Shown here: piece after piece, positions 1-5,078 of the stretch
Numbering within the stretch: the first letter of the stretch is position 1
Layout: every line of letters starts with the position of its first letter
NCBI GenBank assembly: GCA_004297865.1
Contig: SCSO01000024.1
Location: 1 to 5,078, forward strand
Direction: 5' to 3'
Origin: Legionella sp.
GTDB taxonomy: Bacteria; Pseudomonadota; Gammaproteobacteria; Legionellales; Legionellaceae
Length of the DNA stretch: 5,078 nucleotides
Notes under the pieces: model-generated
What the model was told of the DNA's origin: nothing
What the model saw: the letters and a program-made list of their open reading frames with translations, nothing else
The model's database searches: none
Position numbers and translations under genes: made by a program

Positions 1-2400
1 TAGACGATTAGCACCTACATTTCCGCAAGACCCTTTTAATTTATGACATTCTTCTCTCGCGGCTTTTTCATCTGCATGTGCAAGCGCCTCCGCAACTTCT
101 TTTAATGTGTTTTCGGTATCTTCTATAAAAGAACCCAAAAACTGCATTTTCTTCTGTTCATCATGCCCAAAAATCTGCTCCATTCTTCCCATGTCCAAAA
201 CAAAGCTCTTATCTTCTTTACCTAATTTTTCATGAATAATTTTACTACCCAACCAGCGATTAAGCACTCGTTCAATATCTCGCATACTAATGGGTTTAGA
301 AATATAGTCATCCATGCCCATTTTTAAACAATATTCTCGGTCACCTTTTAAAGCATGCGCCGTCATCGCCACGATGGGAACATGTTTTTGCTGGTCTTCG
401 ATTTCCAATTGGCGGATTTTTTCAGTGGTGGTGTAACCATCCATTTCTGGCATTTGACAGTCCATAAAAATCAGATCATACCCTTTCCCTGCGTAATCGC
501 GAATCGCTTCTAAACCATTATTAGCTACATCCACATTGGTATAACCTAAGCGCTCTAGAATATGAATGGCTACTTGTTGATTAATGGCATTGTCCTCCAC
601 CAATAATATTTTTGCTTGCTTTTTGGTGATGATTTTGACTTCATTTTTTTCATTAAAATCTTCAGGTGAATCTTGATCCGTCTCTCTTTTTAGTACCGCA
701 ATGATCGTATCGTATAATTTGGATTGGCGAATAGGTTTAGTGATAAAGTTAAATTGGTCTAAATCGTCTAATTTATCGCGAATAACCGGTAACCCTAACG
801 CCGTTAATATTAAAATAGGGGTATTTGTATAATCTGGATTTTGCGCAATACGTTCGGCTAGCTGTAAGCCATTGATTTTAGGCATATTATAATCGATAAA
901 AAACATCAGGTAAGGATCATTTGATGAAGCGGCTTCAGCTACCTTAAACAAGGCTTCCTCGCCATCATTAGCCACATCGCAACGCATCCCCCAAGATTTA
1001 GTCATCGATACTAAAATATCAAGATTTAGCTCATCGTCATCGACTGCTAATACACGCATGTTTTGCAAATTAGGAAGAAAGAGCTCCGAATGCAATGGAT
1101 TGACAATTTCTTTTACCTTAATGGTAAACCAAAAACGACTGCCATGACCTGGAGTACTACTTACCCCAATTTGCCCGCCAAGAAATTCCGTTAATCGTTG
1201 TGAAATCACTAAGCCCAAGCCACTACCACCGTATTTGCGGGAAACGGAAGCATCGCCCTGGGAAAAAGATTTAAATAAACGCCCCATTACTTCAGAAGAA
1301 ATCCCAATACCGGTGTCTTGGACTTCGAATAATAATTTTAAATCACCCTCTTCTGTGGGCTTGCCATTGCTACCGTTATCAATGGCTCTCGTCACTTTCA
1401 ATTCCACCTGACCATTCTCGGTAAATTTAATGGCATTGCTTAAAAGATTAATTAATATTTGACTTATTCTCGAAGCGTCACTATTAACCCAAACCGGTAA
1501 ATCCGGCTCAATTAAGGCACCTATAGCCAAATTTTTTACGTGCGCTTTATATGCTACAATCTCTAGCGCATCTTCGATGACTTGGCGGAAATTAAAATCT
1601 ACGGAATCAATTTCAAATTGTCCTGCCTCAATTTTTGAAAAATCTAGAATATCATTGATTAAAGACAGTAACGCTTCCCCGGATAAACGAATCGCCTTAA
1701 CGAATTCAAATTGCTCATCCGATAACACTGTATCTTCCAGTAAACTGGTCATACCGATGACGCCATTAAGTGGAGTGCGAATTTCATGACTCATAGTCGC
1801 TAAAAAAACACTCTTCGCTTGGTTAGCATCTTCTGCTTGTTCTTTAGCTACGCGTAATTGTTTATTCGTTGCTTGAATTTCCTGGGCTCGTAGATAGATC
1901 TCATTTTCCATCTGCCCAGCACGAGACTTCAGTATGTCATTCAATTCTTGTTGTTTATTGCCTAGCTCTTTAAGATGAATGAAATCGGTCACATCTTCAG
2001 CGCGATGAATGATATAAACCACTTCATTATTGCCATTCAAAACAGGGGTATTTACTGGACTCCAATATCTGACCTCATAACTGTCATCGACAGAGGGATC
2101 TCGACGTACATCGTATTTCTGTACAGCCATCGCATCGGGGGTTTTATTTTTTAATACGCTTTCTAATGAATTGAGTAAATTAGTTGAACCTGTTGCACCA
2201 GTATCTTGAGGATTATCCGGGAAAACATCAAAAATATTACGTCCAATGGCATTTTCACGCGTGATCATGGTCGCTTTAAGGTAGGCGTCACTAGCATCCA
2301 CAATATCAAATTGAGGGGTCAAAATCAGATAAAGATCGGGCGCTGATCTAAGAATCTGCAACAAATCCTTTTTTTCTAGTTCTGGTGGTTGGTTTGCCAT
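1..2400 (-). CDS. Soluble hybrid histidine kinase PAS-HisKA-HATPase-REC-REC-HPt (C-terminus cut by window edge)
   Basis: This is a cytoplasmic sensor kinase built for a multi-step phosphorelay. I translated it from ATG at 2400; all 800 codons to base 1 are open and the stop lies outside the window. An AGGA Shine-Dalgarno lies 6 bases before the ATG. Domains by residue: PAS about 10-137, with blocks such as SDAYLKAT, VFPDNP, DAMAVQKYDVRR, YWSPVN and YIIHRAEDVT; helical linker 138-198; HisKA with phosphoacceptor His205 in SHEIRTPLNG; HATPase with N-box Asn322, G1 DTGIGI at 362-367 and G2 GGSGLGL at 391-397; REC1 about 448-565 (acidic 454-456, Asp503, Thr533, Lys555); REC2 about 597-712 (Glu602/Asp603, Asp647, Thr680, Lys702); HPt from about 735 with His786 in CHKLKGSCG. 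No membrane segment or signal peptide is visible, so the signal should be intracellular; the PAS ligand is unknown. Both receivers keep all catalytic residues. It follows a response regulator by 22 bases, probably in one operon. The layout is BarA/ArcB-like but lacks their transmembrane sensor region, so no gene symbol is given. Confidence 0.95.
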   Translation of the reverse strand, partial: MANQPPELEKKDLLQILRSAPDLYLILTPQFDIVDASDAYLKATMITRENAIGRNIFDVFPDNPQDTGATGSTNLLNSLESVLKNKTPDAMAVQKYDVRRDPSVDDSYEVRYWSPVNTPVLNGNNEVVYIIHRAEDVTDFIHLKELGNKQQELNDILKSRAGQMENEIYLRAQEIQATNKQLRVAKEQAEDANQAKSVFLATMSHEIRTPLNGVIGMTSLLEDTVLSDEQFEFVKAIRLSGEALLSLINDILDFSKIEAGQFEIDSVDFNFRQVIEDALEIVAYKAHVKNLAIGALIEPDLPVWVNSDASRISQILINLLSNAIKFTENGQVELKVTRAIDNGSNGKPTEEGDLKLLFEVQDTGIGISSEVMGRLFKSFSQGDASVSRKYGGSGLGLVISQRLTEFLGGQIGVSSTPGHGSRFWFTIKVKEIVNPLHSELFLPNLQNMRVLAVDDDELNLDILVSMTKSWGMRCDVANDGEEALFKVAEAASSNDPYLMFFIDYNMPKINGLQLAERIAQNPDYTNTPILILTALGLPVIRDKLDDLDQFNFITKPIRQSKLYDTIIAVLKRETDQDSPEDFNEKNEVKIITKKQAKILLVEDNAINQQVAIHILERLGYTNVDVANNGLEAIRDYAGKGYDLIFMDCQMPEMDGYTTTEKIRQLEIEDQQKHVPIVAMTAHALKGDREYCLKMGMDDYISKPISMRDIERVLNRWLGSKIIHEKLGKEDKSFVLDMGRMEQIFGHDEQKKMQFLGSFIEDTENTLKEVAEALAHADEKAAREECHKLKGSCGNVGANRL
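1987..2373 (-). other. N-terminal PAS sensor domain of the hybrid kinase
   Basis: Residues about 10-137 of the kinase form a PAS domain. It begins with LLQILRSAPDLYLILTP and ends with YIIHRAEDVTDF, the usual PAS exit into a helical linker. The DAMAVQKYDVRR and RYWSPVNTPV blocks match a soluble PAS type that I recall from many bacterial kinases and regulators whose ligand has not been established. No cysteine occurs in the domain and I see no obvious heme- or flavin-binding signature, so the bound signal cannot be named. Confidence 0.75.
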
Positions 2401-2422
2401 CTTTTATCCTATAATCCCCAGC

Positions 2423-3112
2423 TTAATTTCTATTTATTTGTTCTCTATCCTCAATTAATAACGCACTGAGATGTTTGATTTCTTGTGCCAATTGTTGTTG
2501 ACGAACATGAATATTCTTTGCTACCTGCTGCATCGCATCGTCCTTTTCGAGCTGTAGCCCTTGTATTTCACTCAAATAGGGCTGAAACACGCCCCATTGA
2601 TCATCAATTTGCACACTAATTTCATTCATTTTTTCGATGAGATTTGATAATTCCAGACTATTTTCGCTCGTTGCACTGGGTTTGCGGTCTTTAAGTGCCA
2701 GCTCTAATGCGTTTGTAATGTTAAGAATACGTTGACCAACATATAAACGACTACGCAGTTCTGCATAATTAAACGGTTTACTCAAGAAATCATCAGCTCC
2801 AGCATCCAAGGCACTCACAATATTTGTGGAGCCTGATAAATTTGTTAATAGAATCATATAAGGAGGTTTTTTTAAATTTTTAGCCCTACGACACAAGCTC
2901 AAGCCATCAATTTTGGGCATCATCCAATCCACAGTCACAATTTGTGGGCTATCTTCACCATTTAAGATATCCCAGGCCTCTTCCCCGTCGCGAGCCTCTA
3001 GAACAGGGTAATCCCATTGAGAAATGGTTACTCTAAGTAAAGTACGAGTTGAGGAATCGTCATCCGCAATTAAAACCGTAGGCTTGACTCCTGTATTCAG
3101 CTCCGAATTCAT
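2423..3112 (-). CDS. Response regulator with a PleD-type receiver and helical tail, no output domain
   Basis: This 229-residue protein is the probable phosphorylation partner of the downstream kinase. The receiver spans residues about 12-130. It has the acidic cluster Asp17-Asp19, phosphoacceptor Asp62 in VDWMMPKIDG, switch residue Thr90 in ILLTN and Lys112 in SKPF. The DWMMP, GADDFLSKPF and RSRLYVGQRIL blocks are typical of receivers that normally precede GGDEF or HD-GYP domains. Here residues about 139-229 instead form a charged, Gln/Glu/Leu-rich helical stretch, probably coiled coil, with no GGDEF, HD-GYP, helix-turn-helix or HPt motif. The ATG at 3112 has a strong AAGGAG (3117-3122) 4 bases upstream. 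The gene is first in the operon; its TAA lies 22 bases before the kinase ATG. Output is probably through protein contact or as a phosphate sink; that is inference. The receiver assignment is firm, while the tail's role is unknown. Confidence 0.95.
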   Translation of the reverse strand: MNSELNTGVKPTVLIADDDSSTRTLLRVTISQWDYPVLEARDGEEAWDILNGEDSPQIVTVDWMMPKIDGLSLCRRAKNLKKPPYMILLTNLSGSTNIVSALDAGADDFLSKPFNYAELRSRLYVGQRILNITNALELALKDRKPSATSENSLELSNLIEKMNEISVQIDDQWGVFQPYLSEIQGLQLEKDDAMQQVAKNIHVRQQQLAQEIKHLSALLIEDREQINRN

Positions 3113-3123
3113 AGCTCTCCTTA

Positions 3124-3162
3124 ATCAGTAAAAAATCATCATTTGATCAGCAACTTACTGAT
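3124..3162. promoter_or_regulatory. Operator-like cluster of ATCAGYAA motifs
   Basis: There are three copies of one 8-base motif: ATCAGTAA at 3124-3131, ATCAGCAA at 3146-3153, and the reverse complement TTACTGAT at 3155-3162. The second and third copies form a dyad around base 3154 with 7 of 8 pairs matching. The first and third copies are perfect 8-base inverted repeats. The two direct copies start 22 bases apart, close to two helical turns. The cluster sits 12-50 bases upstream of the regulator ATG, within its leader or promoter. Binding by a dimeric regulator is inferred; the regulator encoded here has no DNA-binding domain, so another protein would have to bind. Confidence 0.4.
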
Positions 3163-3199
3163 AATATGACTTTATACTGCTTATCTTATAGCCAACTCA

Positions 3200-3211
3200 C
3201 TATAATTATAG
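3200..3211. promoter_or_regulatory. 12-bp palindrome giving a TATAAT box on both strands
   Basis: CTATAATTATAG is a perfect palindrome. It places a consensus -10 hexamer on the plus strand (3201-3206) for the glycosyltransferase and another on the minus strand (3210 to 3205) for the regulator-kinase operon. Rightward initiation here would put the start near 3213, about 30 bases before the TTG start codon. Neither direction has a good -35 hexamer at 16-18 bases, and chance occurrence in AT-rich DNA is possible, so this is a candidate only. Confidence 0.35.
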
Positions 3212-3231
3212 ACAAAAATCCTTAAATCACC

Positions 3232-3235
3232 AGGA
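3232..3235 (+). promoter_or_regulatory. Shine-Dalgarno AGGA that supports the TTG start of the glycosyltransferase
   Basis: AGGA lies 9 bases before the TTG at 3245, a workable spacing. The competing ATG at 3323 has only AAGG at 3308-3311, 11 bases away, which is weaker. This site is the main reason for keeping the longer start. Confidence 0.45.
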
Positions 3236-3244
3236 TAAACCGTA

Positions 3245-4996
3245 TTGACAAATAAGGGCTTTATTCTTCAAACTCCCTTACATTTTGCAGTTTTTCATTC
3301 GTTTGATAAGGTTAACCTGTTTATGCCCCAATTTTGGAAGAATTTTGCGACTATCGGCCTTATCCTGAGCCTGGGTTTTCTTATCTTTTTCCCGCGGTTA
3401 GATAGCCTACCCTACCGCGGAGAAGAGCCTCGGCGAGTGGTGAGCTCGTTTGAAATGCTCCAATCCAACAATTGGTTTGTACCTACCATACAAAATCAGG
3501 TTTTTTTATCGAGACCTCCTTTGCAAAACTGGGTTATTGCCCTCACTGGCGAATTACGCGGAAGTTTTGACCATCTAACAGGCCGTTTGCCTTCAGCCAT
3601 TTGCACCCTGTTAACGGCTTTATTAATTTATTATTACTGTCTTGCTAATCTGTCCATGCTCACCGCCTTACTTGCCTCTCTATGTTTTCTTACAATGCCG
3701 CAAGTTATTCAATTAGGAAGAACGGCCGAAACTGAGCTTATGTTTACTTTTTTGCTTTCAGGCTCCTTTTTACTGTGGCATCGTGGGGAATTAAAACAGT
3801 GGCCCAAAAGCTTAAAATGGGGGATTGCTTATCTTTTTCTTGCTGGCGCCAACCTAGCCAAGGGGATTAACCAAGCTCCGCTTTATTTTGCCGCCATTAT
3901 TGGCCTTTATTTGCTCATAAATCGCCAAATTCGTGAGCTTTTCACTCTAGCCCATCTTTTTGGTCTTTTAGTCTTTTGTAGCTTAGTGGGCTTTTGGCAA
4001 TGGGGCTTTGTCCATCATGTAGGCGCCCAGACGGGATGGTTGATGCATGCAGGGGATGTCGGTTTACGTTTTCAACATTTTGCGCTAAAGAATTATTTGC
4101 AACATTGGCTAAATTTTCCTCTAGAGCTTTTAGCCGTCATGCTGCCTTGGTCTATTTTAATCTTTGCTTATCTTAATCGTGAATTTTGGCAAAAATGTAT
4201 TCCGGATACCGCCAGACCCATTGTGATTTTCTGTCTTAGCGCCATTGCAATTACCTTCTTTTCCGTATGGTTTCCCCCTGGCGCCGCGACCCGTTATTAC
4301 TTGCCTATGTATCCTTGTTTTGCCATTTTAGCAGCCATAGTATTGAATACCGCGGTTGCGCCCATAGCCAATTTGCATTCTGGAGCCTTAACCTGGATTC
4401 GTTTAGGCCCTTTTTTGGCTAAAATCGGAGTTTTAGTTATACCACTCTGCGGCGTTTTAAATTTCCTTTGGGCTTATTCAAATATACAAATCATTATCCC
4501 GCCACAGCCTTTATTTAATGCGGGCATGTTTCTTGTTGGAACTCTTTTGATAGGATTAGGTTCGTATTGGGGGTTAAGGCTAGATTCAGCCAAACGCGTC
4601 TATATGCCAGTCATTTTTTACTCTTTATTTGCGGCATTAACCATAAATCTACTGTATACCGATACCCGATTAAAACAATATAATGATGTGGAAAATCAAT
4701 TAATTGCAGGTTTACAAAAAGTTCCAAAAGATTACCCCTTAATGAGCATAGGCCAGGTTCCTTTTGATTTTTTATACTATTACATGCTTCATACTGGAAA
4801 AACTATTCCTTTGGTCACTTATGAGCAATTAATCAATCAACCGCATGGTCTTTGGCTCTATTTTTTTGCGCATCAAGTAATCCCCATTCCTCCCTTAGCA
4901 GAAAAGCTTGCAGAAATTGAAACTGGACGGTTTAAGAAAGAATATAGTCAGACCCCGGTGGACAAAACCTTCATTGTGAAGCTTTTCTTGCTCTAG
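3245..4996 (+). CDS. ArnT/PMT-type (GT-C) integral membrane glycosyltransferase
   Basis: Enzymes of this family transfer a sugar from a polyprenyl-phosphate carrier to an acceptor such as lipid A, another glycan or protein, on the periplasmic face of the inner membrane. The product has about 12-13 hydrophobic segments, the first near residues 33-50 and the last near 452-470, followed by a soluble tail of about 110 residues. The first periplasmic loop carries GEEPRR (Glu60, Glu61) then NNWFVPTIQNQVFLSRPPLQNW, matching the family's DE...RY and ..KPPL..W pattern. A second acidic site is Glu164 in RTAETELMF, and VWFPPGAATRYYLPMYP at 342-358 matches the conserved later loop. The start is uncertain. 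TTG at 3245 (583 residues) has the better Shine-Dalgarno; ATG at 3323 (557 residues) gives the short tail before the first membrane segment and the roughly 550-residue length usual for the family. It is transcribed away from the two-component operon. The donor sugar and acceptor cannot be read from sequence, so arnT is not assigned. Confidence 0.9.
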   Translation: MTNKGFILQTPLHFAVFHSFDKVNLFMPQFWKNFATIGLILSLGFLIFFPRLDSLPYRGEEPRRVVSSFEMLQSNNWFVPTIQNQVFLSRPPLQNWVIALTGELRGSFDHLTGRLPSAICTLLTALLIYYYCLANLSMLTALLASLCFLTMPQVIQLGRTAETELMFTFLLSGSFLLWHRGELKQWPKSLKWGIAYLFLAGANLAKGINQAPLYFAAIIGLYLLINRQIRELFTLAHLFGLLVFCSLVGFWQWGFVHHVGAQTGWLMHAGDVGLRFQHFALKNYLQHWLNFPLELLAVMLPWSILIFAYLNREFWQKCIPDTARPIVIFCLSAIAITFFSVWFPPGAATRYYLPMYPCFAILAAIVLNTAVAPIANLHSGALTWIRLGPFLAKIGVLVIPLCGVLNFLWAYSNIQIIIPPQPLFNAGMFLVGTLLIGLGSYWGLRLDSAKRVYMPVIFYSLFAALTINLLYTDTRLKQYNDVENQLIAGLQKVPKDYPLMSIGQVPFDFLYYYMLHTGKTIPLVTYEQLINQPHGLWLYFFAHQVIPIPPLAEKLAEIETGRFKKEYSQTPVDKTFIVKLFLL

Positions 4997-5013
4997 CTGG
5001 TAGAGAATTCAAC

Positions 5014-5045
5014 GTAGCCTGTATTAGACGAAGTCGTAATACAGG
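5014..5045 (+). repeat. REP-like GTAG-headed hairpin downstream of the glycosyltransferase
   Basis: GTAG at 5014-5017 is followed by a stem of CCTGTATTA (5018-5026) and TAATACAGG (5037-5045), nine perfect pairs. A further GAC/GTC stem (5027-5029 and 5033-5035) closes on a GAA loop, with base 5036 bulged. A GTAG or GGAG tetranucleotide heading an imperfect hairpin is the known hallmark of REP elements mobilised by RAYT (REP-associated tyrosine) transposases. The position just after a stop codon is also typical. Only one copy is visible, so repetition is inferred. No T-run follows, so it is not a classical terminator, although it could stabilise the mRNA 3' end. Confidence 0.6.
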
Positions 5046-5078
5046 AATAAATCCCACAAAACACACCCGTTGAGCTTG

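Larger units (their letters stand above)
3113..3244. promoter_or_regulatory. Divergent intergenic control region
   Basis: These 132 AT-rich bases separate the start of the regulator-kinase operon (leftward) from the glycosyltransferase (rightward), so they should hold promoters for both. The part nearest the regulator contains clustered ATCAGYAA motifs, and the part nearest the glycosyltransferase contains a bidirectional TATAAT palindrome; both are listed separately. I see no coding sequence, no RNA gene and no terminator here. Confidence 0.7.

Noticed and set aside
601..1100. Degenerate or inactive first receiver in the kinase
   Set aside because: Acidic residues 454-456, Asp503, Thr533 and Lys555 are all present at the expected spacing, so REC1 appears competent.
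1577..1789. 70-codon plus-strand open frame
   Set aside because: It lies antisense to the HisKA coding region of the kinase, has no recognisable protein features, and is explained as a shadow of that conserved domain.
2401..2422. Terminator or separate promoter between regulator and kinase
   Set aside because: The 22-base gap contains only the kinase Shine-Dalgarno and no hairpin. TATAGGAT resembles a -10 box, but there is no convincing -35 and the spacing fits simple co-transcription.
3994..4176. 60-codon plus-strand open frame with several cysteines
   Set aside because: It lies wholly inside the glycosyltransferase gene in another frame, starts at TTG, and its CxxC-like pattern comes from out-of-frame reading of membrane-segment codons.
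5018..5050. Rho-independent terminator for the glycosyltransferase
   Set aside because: The stem is strong but no T-run follows on the plus strand (AATAAATCCC) and none flanks it on the minus strand, so a classical intrinsic terminator is not supported.
5046..5078. Possible start of another gene at the right edge
   Set aside because: Only 33 bases remain, with no ribosome site, start codon context or recognisable protein reading, so nothing can be supported there.

Overview
The window carries three genes, all typical of a Gram-negative bacterium. They are a response regulator and a large hybrid histidine kinase, arranged head to tail on the minus strand, and a divergently transcribed, multi-spanning membrane glycosyltransferase of the ArnT/PMT type on the plus strand. 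By eye the DNA is about 40% G+C. Codon choice, the two-component domain layout and the REP-like hairpin at the right edge fit an AT-rich gammaproteobacterium; a Legionella/Coxiella-type organism is my best guess. That guess comes from pattern recognition, not from a database match.

Layout. Positions 1-2400 (minus strand) encode 800 residues of a soluble hybrid kinase in the order PAS, helical linker, HisKA, HATPase, REC1, REC2, HPt. The frame is open throughout and runs off the left edge inside the HPt domain, just past its phosphoacceptor histidine. Positions 2423-3112 (minus strand) encode a 229-residue response regulator: a complete receiver followed by about 90 residues of helical tail with no recognisable output domain. 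Only 22 bases separate the two genes, so they are almost certainly co-transcribed, regulator first. Positions 3113-3244 form the divergent control region. It holds three copies of an ATCAGYAA motif, two of them making a near-perfect dyad, and a 12-bp palindrome that reads as a TATAAT box on both strands. The glycosyltransferase occupies 3245-4996 (or 3323-4996 if an internal ATG is the true start). A GTAG-headed hairpin resembling a REP element follows within 20 bases of its stop codon.

How the parts work together. The kinase has every residue needed for a multi-step phosphorelay: His205, one or both of Asp503 and Asp647, then His786. The neighbouring regulator (Asp62) is the obvious candidate final acceptor. 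Its tail lacks a DNA-binding, GGDEF or HD-GYP domain, so the output probably runs through protein-protein contact. The glycosyltransferase has no evident functional link to the relay; the two sides share only a promoter region. I see no mobile element, CRISPR array, defence system or RNA gene. The window is largely ordinary chromosomal content, with a few points worth checking.
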